Assembly: GCA_023266245.1 (NCBI GenBank)
Contig: JAHFRO010000031.1
Span: forward strand, 5,928-25,203
Reading direction: 5' to 3'
DNA: 19,276 nt
Source: Betaproteobacteria bacterium
GTDB lineage: Bacteria; Pseudomonadota; Gammaproteobacteria; Burkholderiales; SG8-41
Shown: piece by piece, positions 7,136 to 14,761 of the stretch
Layout: the number at the start of each line of letters is the position of its first letter
Numbering within the stretch: position 1 is the stretch's first letter
The notes under the pieces: generated by a model
Seen by the model: only the letters and a program-made list of their open reading frames with translations
What the model was told of the DNA's origin: nothing
Databases searched by the model: none
Made by a program: the position numbers and the translations under genes

Positions 7136-7219
7136 TTTGGTTTCTGATTGGACGGACAGCCGGGCGCGTGACGGCGCCATGACGGGAAGCGAAACGGACC
7201 AGGCGAAAGGGGCAGGGGA

Positions 7220-9469
7220 GTGGCTGCTTTGAAGAAGCACATCGTGCGGATCGGCATCGGGATCTTCGTGGTCCTGATGTTCCTCGGCCATGTCCGCGAG
7301 AACTATCGGCTTCCCCTGATCGACAACCTCGAGGCCATCGTCTACGACACGCGGCTGAGGCTCACCATGCCGCGCACCGTGGATCCCCGCGTCGTCATCC
7401 TCGACATCGACGAGAAGAGCCTGGCGGAAAAGGAGAAGGGCGGGGAGGGACGCTGGCCGTGGCCGCGCGACCGCCTCGCGCTGCTGCTCGACAAGCTGTT
7501 CGACAAGTACGACGTCGCCATCGTCGGCTTCGACGTGGTGTTCGCCGAGCGCGACGAGTCCTCCGGCATCCGCGTGCTCGAGCGGTTGAGCGCGAAGGAG
7601 CTGCGCGACGTGCCGCAGTTCCAGTCGGTCCTGGCGAGAATCAAGCCGCAGCTCGAGTACGACGACATCTTCGCGCGCAAGATGAAGGGGCGAGCGGTCG
7701 TGCTCGGCTATACTTTCTCGACCGACGAGCCGGGCTTGGCGCCGAAGAAGGGCCTGCTGCCGCCACTGGTGTTTCCGGCGGGCGCGTTTGCGGCGCGACC
7801 GATCCGTGCCACATCGTGGTCCGGCTACACGGCGAACCTCGAGGAGCTGCAGAAGAACGCGGCGAGCGCCGGGCACTTCAATCCGTTTACCGACGATGAC
7901 GGCATCGTGCGCCGCGTGCCGATGCTCGCGGAATACAACGGAGCCTATTACGAGCCGCTGGCGCTCGCCATGGTCCGCGTGCTGCTCGGCTCGCCGCCGC
8001 TGATGCCGATCCTTCCCGACGAGGCGTACGCCCCGGCGGGCTATCCGGGCCTGGAATGGCTGCAGGTGGGCTCGCTCCGGATCCCGCTCGATGACACCGC
8101 GAGCGCGCTCGTGCCCTACCGCGGCGCCAAGGGCATGTTCAATTATTTCTCGCTGGTGGACGTGCTGAACGAGCGCGTCGATCCCGCCGAGCTCAAGGGC
8201 AAGATCGTGCTGGTCGGCACCACCGCGCCCGGATTGCTCGATCTGCGCGCGACGCCGGTGGGTCCGGTGTATCCGGGTGTCGAAATTCACGCCAACCTGA
8301 TCGCCGGCATGCTCGACGAAAACATCAAGCAGCGTCCGCCCTACGTGCTGGCGGCGGAGTTCCTGCTGCTGCTGATTTCAGGACTGGTCATCGCGTTGTT
8401 GCTGCCGTTTCTGAGCCCCCTGATTTCAACGTTGATCACGCTGCTGGTGCTGTTCCTCGTGCTGGTGATCAACGTGGTGGTGTACCATGTCTTCCATCTG
8501 GTGCTGCCGCTCGCCTCCGGCGTGTTGATGATCCTGGTGCTGTTCATGCTCAACATGGGCTACGGTTTCTTCATCGAGGCGCGCGGCATGCGGCAGATCA
8601 CCGGGCTGTTTGGCCAATACGTGCCGCCGGAGCTGGTGGACGAGATGGCGAGGAATCCGGAGCAGTTCAACATGACGCCGCGTGCCGAGGAGCTCTCGGT
8701 GTTGTTCTCGGACGTGCGCGGATTCACAACCATCTCCGAGAGTCTTAGACCCGAAGACCTCGCGGTCTACATCAACGAGTATCTCACCACCATGAGCCTG
8801 GTGATCCGCGAACGGCACCGCGGCACGCTCGACAAATACATAGGCGATGCCATCATGGCGTTCTGGGGCGCGCCCGTGGCCGACCCGAACCACGCGAATA
8901 ACGCCGTGCTCGCGGCGTTGGACATGCAAGCCGAGGCCAAGACGCTCAACGAGAAGTTCAATGCGAAGGGCTGGCCAACGTTCAAGATCGGCATCGGCGT
9001 CAACTCCGGCGTGATGCGCGTCGGCGACATGGGATCGAAAATCCGCAAGGCCTATACTGTCATGGGTGACGCGGTGAATATCGCCTCGCGGCTCGAAGGC
9101 ATCACAAAACAGTATGGGGCTGATATTATTGTCGGCGAGGGTACGAAAGGCCTGATTGCCGGCTTCGTCTGCCGTGAAGTCGACCGGGTGCGGGTCAAGG
9201 GCAAGGACGAACCGGTTGCGATCTACCAGCCGCTGGGACTGGAAGGTCGCGTTGAACAAGCCAAGCTGGACGAGATCAAGCTTTGGAATCAGGCGCTTAG
9301 GTTCTACCGCGCCCAGGATTGGGACATGGCCGAACTGCAGCTGCTCAACCTCAAGAAAATGGCGCCCGAGAGCGAGCTTTTCGACGTTTACCTCGAGCGG
9401 ATTGCCTTGTTCCGCGCGCACCCGCCCGGCACGGATTGGGACGGCGTGTACACATTCGAGACCAAGTGA
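7220..9469 (+). CDS. CHASE2-domain class III adenylate cyclase
   Basis: The 749-residue membrane protein is predicted to make cAMP from ATP in response to an extracytoplasmic signal. TM1 is about 8-24. The CHASE2 domain (about 30-370) shows VVILDIDEKSLAEKE at 58-72, GRWPWPRDR at 77-85, IVGFDVVFAERD at 101-112 and GKIVLVGTTAPGLLDLRATPVGPVYPG at 327-353. Three TM helices follow (about 377-396, 401-424, 428-451). The cyclase domain is about 488-672: FSDVRGFT at 496-503 with metal-binding Asp498, LDKYIGDAIMAFWG at 537-550 with Lys539 and Asp543, and VMGDAVNIASRLE at 614-626 with Asp617, Asn620 and Arg624. The Lys/Asp pair predicts ATP rather than GTP. A short helical tail follows. The GTG start is preceded by AAAGGGG and AGGGGA. 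The next gene overlaps the stop as TGATG. Confidence 0.93.
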   Translation: MAALKKHIVRIGIGIFVVLMFLGHVRENYRLPLIDNLEAIVYDTRLRLTMPRTVDPRVVILDIDEKSLAEKEKGGEGRWPWPRDRLALLLDKLFDKYDVAIVGFDVVFAERDESSGIRVLERLSAKELRDVPQFQSVLARIKPQLEYDDIFARKMKGRAVVLGYTFSTDEPGLAPKKGLLPPLVFPAGAFAARPIRATSWSGYTANLEELQKNAASAGHFNPFTDDDGIVRRVPMLAEYNGAYYEPLALAMVRVLLGSPPLMPILPDEAYAPAGYPGLEWLQVGSLRIPLDDTASALVPYRGAKGMFNYFSLVDVLNERVDPAELKGKIVLVGTTAPGLLDLRATPVGPVYPGVEIHANLIAGMLDENIKQRPPYVLAAEFLLLLISGLVIALLLPFLSPLISTLITLLVLFLVLVINVVVYHVFHLVLPLASGVLMILVLFMLNMGYGFFIEARGMRQITGLFGQYVPPELVDEMARNPEQFNMTPRAEELSVLFSDVRGFTTISESLRPEDLAVYINEYLTTMSLVIRERHRGTLDKYIGDAIMAFWGAPVADPNHANNAVLAALDMQAEAKTLNEKFNAKGWPTFKIGIGVNSGVMRVGDMGSKIRKAYTVMGDAVNIASRLEGITKQYGADIIVGEGTKGLIAGFVCREVDRVRVKGKDEPVAIYQPLGLEGRVEQAKLDEIKLWNQALRFYRAQDWDMAELQLLNLKKMAPESELFDVYLERIALFRAHPPGTDWDGVYTFETK

Positions 9470-10233
9470 TGAGGCTCAAGATCTTGGGCTGTAGTGGTGG
9501 TATCGGGGGTGACTTGCGCACCACCTCCATGCTGCTCGATCATGACACGCTGATCGATGCGGGTACCGGGGTAGGCGACCTGTCGATCAACGAGCTGGCG
9601 CAGATAGATCATATCTTCGTCACGCACTCACACATGGATCACGTGACCTCGATTCCGTTCATCGCCGATACCGTGGGATGGATGCGCGACAAGCCGATTA
9701 CGGTGCACGCGACGCGGGAAACGCTCGATATCTTGAAGCAGCACTTGTTCAACTGGAAGCTGTGGCCGGATTTCACCCAGATTCCGGATGCGCGCAATCC
9801 CGTGCTGCGTTATGAGACAGTGGCACTGGGGAACACGGTGGCGTTGAACGGCCGCAGCTTCACGCCGCTGCCCGCCAACCACGTGGTGCCGGCGGTGGGA
9901 TACCACCTCGACTCGGGCCGCGCGAGTCTGGTGTTCACCGGCGATACCACGACCAACGATGCGCTGTGGCGCGAGGTAAACAAGATCGCTAATCTCAAGT
10001 ATCTAATCATTGAAACCGCGCTCTCGGACCGCGAGCGCAAGCTCGCGATCGCGTCCAAGCATTTGTGTCCCAGCCTGCTGGCGGAGGAACTCGTCAAGCT
10101 CAAGCAATCGCCGCAGATATACATCACGCATCTGAAGCCGCGCGAATCGGAACTCATCATGGAAGAGGTCGCGGTGCGGGTGAAGGAACGCAGGCCGCAG
10201 ATGCTGCAGAATAACCAGGTTTTCGAGTTCTAA
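9469..10233 (+). CDS. Metallo-beta-lactamase-fold 3',5'-cyclic-nucleotide phosphodiesterase (class II-like)
   Basis: The 254-residue cytoplasmic enzyme most likely hydrolyses cAMP made by the preceding cyclase. The N-terminus MRLKILGCSGG is typical of the fold. The metal-binding motif THSHMDH lies at 52-58 (His53, His55, Asp57, His58). Further candidate ligands are His138 (PANHVV), Asp159 (FTGDTTTND) and His221 (ITHLKP). The THSHMDH motif with a GDTTTND block and a C-terminal ITHLKP is the arrangement of yeast PDE1/class II cyclic-nucleotide phosphodiesterases rather than RNase Z or glyoxalase II. The reading frame is open further upstream, but the ATG at 9469 overlaps the cyclase stop (TGATG) and begins the conserved fold, so translation is probably coupled. 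Substrate specificity is inferred from the neighbour. Confidence 0.88.
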   Translation: MRLKILGCSGGIGGDLRTTSMLLDHDTLIDAGTGVGDLSINELAQIDHIFVTHSHMDHVTSIPFIADTVGWMRDKPITVHATRETLDILKQHLFNWKLWPDFTQIPDARNPVLRYETVALGNTVALNGRSFTPLPANHVVPAVGYHLDSGRASLVFTGDTTTNDALWREVNKIANLKYLIIETALSDRERKLAIASKHLCPSLLAEELVKLKQSPQIYITHLKPRESELIMEEVAVRVKERRPQMLQNNQVFEF

Positions 10234-10248
10234 GAGGGTGAGGGCGTT

Positions 10249-12630
10249 ATGAGCACCGTACTCCAAAGCAAACCGGTCAGCCAGGAAAACCTGGCTGAGA
10301 AGCTGAATTTCCAGCAGAAACTGCAGACGGTCACGAACAAGATCCACGCGACGAAGAATATCGACGAGATCATCCTCGAGCTGTCGCAGGATCTGTGCAA
10401 CCTGTTCAATTCCGACCGGCTCACGATTTATCTCATGAGCGAGGACAAGGGTTCGATCATCTCGAAGGTAAAGACCGGCCTGAACTCGTTCAAGGACATC
10501 AAGCTGCCGATCAACGAGCAGTCGATCGCCGGCTTCGTGGCGGCGCACAAGCACGTGATCAACATCCGCGACGTCTATGACGACGCGGAGTTGAAGTCCT
10601 ACAGCCCGCAGCTCAACTTCCTCAAGGCGGTGGACGGCAAGACCGGCTACCGCACCAAGCAGATGCTGGTGGCGCCGGTGACCGATACCAAGTCCAAGGA
10701 CAAGGAGCTGATCGGCGTGGTGCAGATCATCAACTCCAAGACCAGTCAGCCGTTCCTGCCGGTGATGGAGGAGGGCGTGGTGCAGCTTGCCGAGACGCTG
10801 TCGATCGCGTTCCGGCAGCGGCAAGGGCCGATGATGCAGGTGCGCACCAAGTACGACGGCTTGGTGACCAACGCGGTAATCTCGGCGGAGGAACTGGAAC
10901 TGGCGCAGCGCTCGGCACGGCGCAAGAACCTCGACATCGAGACCGTGCTGATAGACGAGTTCCAGGTGAAATTGCCGGCGCTGGGCGACGCGCTGTCGTC
11001 CTATTTCGGCGTGCCGTACGAGCCATTCAAGCAGGACCGCATCAAGCCGCCCGACCTCATGAAAAACATGAGCCGCGAGTACTGCCAGACCAACCAGTGG
11101 GTCCCGCTCGAAGACTCGAAGGAAGGCATCGTCGTGATGGGCATCGACCCGGAGAAGACCAAGGCGTCGAAGGTGGTTAACAACGTCTATCCCAAGAGCA
11201 AGGTCGTCTATAAGGTGACGACCAACCGCGAGTTCGCCTCCACCCTGGACCAGATGTTCGGCGGCGGCGGGCTCGGGGTGGACCCTGGCGACATCGGCGA
11301 CATACTCGGCACGATGGACGACGAAGACGCGGCGCCCGTCGAAGGCGCGGAGGACGTGGCTTCGGCGGCCAACGACAACGAGGTGGTGAAGCTCGTCAAC
11401 AAGGTGGTCATCGACGCCTACCAGCAGGGGGCCTCGGACATCCACATCGAGCCCTATCCCGGCAAGGCCAAGACCGAGATCCGCTTCCGCAAGGACGGCG
11501 AGCTCGTGCCTTACATCGCGGTCCCGGGCAGCTACCGCATGGCGATCGCCGCGCGGTTGAAGATCATGTGCGATCTCGACATCTCCGAGCGCCGCAAGCC
11601 GCAGGACGGTAAGATCAAGTTCAAGAAATTCGGGCCGCTCGATATCGAGCTGCGGGTGGCGACCATCCCGACGCAGGGCGGGATGGAAGACATCGTGATG
11701 CGGATACTGTCCGCGGGCGAGCCCATCCCCCTTGACAAGCTCGGTTTGTCCAAGCGCAACCTGCAGCTGTGCAAGGACGCGATCGAGAAGCCGTACGGCC
11801 TGTTCTTCGCGTGCGGGCCGACCGGTTCCGGCAAGACCACCACGCTGCACTCGGTGCTCGGCTACCTCAACACGCCAGACATGAAGATCTGGACCGCCGA
11901 GGATCCGGTCGAAATCACGCAGAAGGGCTTGCGCCAGGTGGGGATGAATCCCAAGGCGGGAGTCACGTTCGCGGTGGCCATGAGGGCATTCCTGCGCGCG
12001 GATCCGGACGTGATCATGGTGGGGGAAATGCGCGACAAGGAGACGGTATCGACCGGCATCGAAGCCTCGCTCACGGGCCACCTGGTGTTCGCGACTTTGC
12101 ACACCAACAGCGCGACGGAGTCCATCGTCCGGCTGCTCGACATGGGCATGGACCCGTTCAACTTCGCCGACGCACTGCTTGGCATCCTGGCCCAGCGCCT
12201 TGCCAGGCGGCTGTGCAAGTGCAAAGAGCCGCACGTCGCGACGGCGGAGGAAATCCAGTCATTGATTGAAGAATACTCGCTCGAGCTGCAGCACACGTCC
12301 GGATGGAAGAAGGATCCCAAGGCTGCGCGCGAGAAGCTCTATGAAGAGTGGGTCAAGGATTACGCCAACGACAAAGGCGGATTCACGCTCTATGCCGCCA
12401 AGGGCTGCGACGTGTGCGGCAACAAGGGTTACAAGGGCCGCGTCGGGTTGCACGAGTTGCTGATGGGCACCGACCGCATCAAAAAGGACATACAGGAGCA
12501 TGTTCGCGTGGCGCAAATGCTCGCCACCGCCCTGGAAGACGGTATGCGCACCCTGAAACAGGACGGCATCGAGAAAGTCTTATCGGGGATCACCGACATC
12601 CAGCAAGTGCGCGCGGTGTGCATCAAGTAG
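10249..12630 (+). CDS. GAF-domain GspE/PilB-type secretion or type IV pilus ATPase
   Basis: The 793-residue cytoplasmic protein has three parts. A GAF domain (about 22-190) contains NIRDVYDD at 105-112 and TGYRTKQMLVAPV at 132-144. A GspE/MshE-like N-domain (about 200-335) has ISAEELELA and YFGVPYEPF but no clear RLG-type c-di-GMP motif. The T2SS/T4P ATPase (about 375-793) has GASDIHIEPY at 394-403, Walker A GPTGSGKT at 523-530, Asp box AEDPVE near 550-555, Walker B DPDVIMVGE at 585-593, and His box TLHTN at 616-620. CxC (656-658) and CxxC (720-723) form the zinc site of assembly-type ATPases. The motor therefore looks intact. No inner-membrane platform, pilin or secretin gene lies nearby, so its partner apparatus is not identifiable here. 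GAGGGTGAGGG precedes the ATG. The gap to the phosphodiesterase is 15 bases. Confidence 0.92.
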   Translation: MSTVLQSKPVSQENLAEKLNFQQKLQTVTNKIHATKNIDEIILELSQDLCNLFNSDRLTIYLMSEDKGSIISKVKTGLNSFKDIKLPINEQSIAGFVAAHKHVINIRDVYDDAELKSYSPQLNFLKAVDGKTGYRTKQMLVAPVTDTKSKDKELIGVVQIINSKTSQPFLPVMEEGVVQLAETLSIAFRQRQGPMMQVRTKYDGLVTNAVISAEELELAQRSARRKNLDIETVLIDEFQVKLPALGDALSSYFGVPYEPFKQDRIKPPDLMKNMSREYCQTNQWVPLEDSKEGIVVMGIDPEKTKASKVVNNVYPKSKVVYKVTTNREFASTLDQMFGGGGLGVDPGDIGDILGTMDDEDAAPVEGAEDVASAANDNEVVKLVNKVVIDAYQQGASDIHIEPYPGKAKTEIRFRKDGELVPYIAVPGSYRMAIAARLKIMCDLDISERRKPQDGKIKFKKFGPLDIELRVATIPTQGGMEDIVMRILSAGEPIPLDKLGLSKRNLQLCKDAIEKPYGLFFACGPTGSGKTTTLHSVLGYLNTPDMKIWTAEDPVEITQKGLRQVGMNPKAGVTFAVAMRAFLRADPDVIMVGEMRDKETVSTGIEASLTGHLVFATLHTNSATESIVRLLDMGMDPFNFADALLGILAQRLARRLCKCKEPHVATAEEIQSLIEEYSLELQHTSGWKKDPKAAREKLYEEWVKDYANDKGGFTLYAAKGCDVCGNKGYKGRVGLHELLMGTDRIKKDIQEHVRVAQMLATALEDGMRTLKQDGIEKVLSGITDIQQVRAVCIK

Positions 12631-12653
12631 GCGCGTAACGCCGTCCTCGCCAA

Positions 12654-14294
12654 ATGAACGACTTACGTCAGGATCGCGGCGCGGGCGACCTGCTCAAGCG
12701 GCTCGAGCAGCTCAATCAGATCGGGGTTGCCCTCTCGCAAGAGAAGGACATCACCAAGCTGCTCGAGACCATTCTGATCGCGGCCAAGGACATTACGCGC
12801 GCCGACGGCGGCACGCTGTACCGCATGACCGAGGAGAAATCCCTCAAGTTCGAGATCATGCACAACGACACGCTCGGCATCGCGATGGGCGGCACGAGCG
12901 GCGTCGAGATCCCGTTCTATCCCGTTTACCTCTACGACCAGGACGGCAAGCCCATTTACACGATGGTGGCGGCCTATGCCGTGCACCACGACCAATCCGT
13001 CAACATCGCCGACGCCTACACCGAAGAGGGCTTCGACTTCACCGGCACCAAGAATTTCGACAAGAAAACGGGCTATCGCTCGACGTCCTTCCTCACCGTG
13101 CCGATGAAGAACCACGAGAATGAGATCATCGGCGTGCTGCAGCTGATCAATTCCAAGGATCCCGCGGCCGGCAAAGTGGTGCCGTTTTCCGATACCGATC
13201 AGCATCTCGCGGAATCGCTCGCGTCGCAGGCGGCGATCGCGCTCACCAACCGGATGTTGATCAATCAGCTGGAGGAACTGTTCGAGTCGTTCATCAACCT
13301 GATCAACACCGCGATCGACGACAAGTCCCCCTATACGGGTGGCCACTGCCAGCGCGTACCGGTGCTCACCATGATGCTCGCCGAGGCCGCGATCAAGGCC
13401 GACCACGGGCCGCTCAAGGATTTCGCGCTCGATGAGAAGCAGCTCTACGAGTTGAAGCTCGCCGGGCTGCTGCACGACTGCGGCAAGGTCACCACGCCGG
13501 TGCACGTGGTGGACAAGTCGACCAAGCTGCAGACCATCTATGACCGCATCAACCTGATCGATGCGCGCTTCGAGATCCTGAAACGCGACGCCGAAATCGA
13601 GCTGCTCAAGGCCAAGCTCGCCGCGCGCGGCGACGCCAGCGCGCTGGAGCGCGCGTTCGAGGAACGCCTCGCCCAGCTTGCCGATGACCGCGAGTTCCTG
13701 CGCAACTGCAACGTCGGCGGCGAGTTCATGACGCCGCAGCAGCAGGAGCGCGTGCGGAAAATCACGCAGTATCCCTGGCGCGACGAGCAGGGCCAGAGCG
13801 TGAATTTCCTCACCGGGGACGAGGTCTACAACCTTTTAATCTCGCGCGGAACGCTGACGCACAATGACCGCGAGATCATCAACAACCACGTGGCGATGAC
13901 GCACAAGATGTTGAGCGCCCTGCCGTGGCCGAAGCACCTGAAGAACGTGGCCGAGTATGCGGCGAGCCATCACGAGCGCCTCGACGGCAAGGGCTATCAC
14001 CGAGGGCTCACCGGAGATCAACTCTCGATGCAAGCGAGGATCATCGCGATCGCCGACGTGTTCGAGGCGCTGACCGCGAAGGACCGCCCTTACAAGCCCG
14101 GCAAGACGCTCACCGAATCCCTGCAGATCCTGGGGCGCATGGCGCAAGAGAGCCACATCGACCCCCACCTGTTCGACGTGTTCATGCGCGAGAAGGTGTA
14201 CCTCAAGTACGCCCGGCAATTCCTCGACCCGGCGCAGATCGACGAGGTGGACGTCATCCGGATCCCCGGCTACGTCCCGCCGCCGGCGCACTGA
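12654..14294 (+). CDS. GAF - HD-GYP protein, predicted c-di-GMP phosphodiesterase
   Basis: The 546-residue soluble protein has an N-terminal GAF domain (about 14-200: NIADAYTEEGFDF at 117-129, KKTGYRSTSFLTVPM at 137-151, VLQLINSK at 161-168) and a C-terminal HD-GYP domain. Catalytic motifs are HD at 274-275 (LLHDCGK), NNHV with His412, HH at 439-440, DGKGY at 444-448 and Asp468 (IADVFEALTA). The usual GYP is GYH (447-449). About 110 extra residues lie between the HD motif and His412, including a charged, probably helical stretch at 290-350. The likely role is hydrolysis of c-di-GMP under control of the GAF ligand, opposing biofilm-promoting signalling. The GAF is clearly related to that of the preceding ATPase, 23 bases upstream. 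No good ribosome site precedes the ATG, so translation may depend on read-through from upstream. Confidence 0.9.
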   Translation: MNDLRQDRGAGDLLKRLEQLNQIGVALSQEKDITKLLETILIAAKDITRADGGTLYRMTEEKSLKFEIMHNDTLGIAMGGTSGVEIPFYPVYLYDQDGKPIYTMVAAYAVHHDQSVNIADAYTEEGFDFTGTKNFDKKTGYRSTSFLTVPMKNHENEIIGVLQLINSKDPAAGKVVPFSDTDQHLAESLASQAAIALTNRMLINQLEELFESFINLINTAIDDKSPYTGGHCQRVPVLTMMLAEAAIKADHGPLKDFALDEKQLYELKLAGLLHDCGKVTTPVHVVDKSTKLQTIYDRINLIDARFEILKRDAEIELLKAKLAARGDASALERAFEERLAQLADDREFLRNCNVGGEFMTPQQQERVRKITQYPWRDEQGQSVNFLTGDEVYNLLISRGTLTHNDREIINNHVAMTHKMLSALPWPKHLKNVAEYAASHHERLDGKGYHRGLTGDQLSMQARIIAIADVFEALTAKDRPYKPGKTLTESLQILGRMAQESHIDPHLFDVFMREKVYLKYARQFLDPAQIDEVDVIRIPGYVPPPAH

Positions 14295-14304
14295 GCTGGA
14301 ATTT

Positions 14305-14394
14305 CAACACAGAGGCACAGAGAACCCGGAGGAATTCCCTCCGACGAAGAAGCACAACGCCGGTTTTGTCTCTGTGCTCTCTGTGTCTCCGTGG
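14305..14394. repeat. Second CACAGAG-type inverted repeat, between convergent genes
   Basis: Left arm about 14305-14330 (CAACACAGAGGCACAGAG...) and right arm about 14368-14394 (...TCTCTGTGTCTCCGTGG) are imperfect reverse complements of the same type as the outer arms at 105-132/233-260. The inner CGCAAAG pair of the first copy is absent. It occupies nearly the whole gap between the HD-GYP gene (ending 14294) and the convergent gene ending at 14405, so it could act as a bidirectional transcription end. Confidence 0.75.
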
Positions 14395-14404
14395 TCGATT
14401 CGAA

Positions 14405-14734
14405 TCACGTCTTGCGCGAGATGTATACGACCAGCCCTTCGGTCGCGGTTTCGATGAATTTCTCGCCGTAACCGAGCTCCGTCAGCTCCCAGCGGAAGGT
14501 ATTGGAGAGCCGCGCTTTCTTGTAGACCCCGAGCTTGTGCTGGGTCTTGAACGTGACCGCCTTGTTGAAGGCATCCTCCAGTATCGAGGTGAGACGCTTT
14601 TGTGAGATCTTGCGCTCGCCGCCGCCCCGGTCCATCGTCGGTGGATAGCGCTTGGCGATGTCCTGCGCGAGGCTCTTGGCGAATTCGTCAACTTGCTTGC
14701 CCGATACCGAGCCGAACAGTCCCATAAGTCCCAT
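14405..14734 (-). CDS. Small conserved-looking protein of unknown function
   Basis: This 109-residue product is last in the minus-strand operon, 27 bases after the oxygenase stop. I do not recognise the family. It has a short hydrophobic/Gly start (MGLMGLFGS), a basic helical middle (RKISQKRLTSILEDAFNKAVTF, about 41-62) and a C-terminus rich in predicted beta (RWELTELGYGEKFIETATEGLVVYISRK). No signal peptide or full TM segment is evident. Two starts are possible: ATG at 14734, which has AGGGAG almost touching it, or the fourth codon ATG at 14725, which has better spacing from that AGGGAG. Coding is supported by protein-like composition, the ribosome site and operon position. The function is not predictable from sequence. 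Confidence 0.7.
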   Translation of the reverse strand: MGLMGLFGSVSGKQVDEFAKSLAQDIAKRYPPTMDRGGGERKISQKRLTSILEDAFNKAVTFKTQHKLGVYKKARLSNTFRWELTELGYGEKFIETATEGLVVYISRKT

Positions 14735-14761
14735 TCTCCCTGAGATGGCGCGTAGTGCGTC

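Noticed and set aside
6044..8290. 748-codon open frame on the minus strand
   Set aside because: It lies antisense across the end of the PP2C, the whole FHA gene and the start of the cyclase, all with complete motifs. Its product is His/Arg/Val-rich with no domain, typical of antisense frames in GC-rich DNA.
9319..10233. Longer version of the phosphodiesterase gene
   Set aside because: The first 50 codons are out-of-frame cyclase sequence. The conserved fold starts at the ATG at 9469 overlapping the cyclase stop.
10003..12234. 743-codon open frame on the minus strand
   Set aside because: It is antisense to the ATPase gene, which has intact Walker motifs. The product has shadow composition (His, Arg, Leu, Val, Asp) and no recognisable domain.
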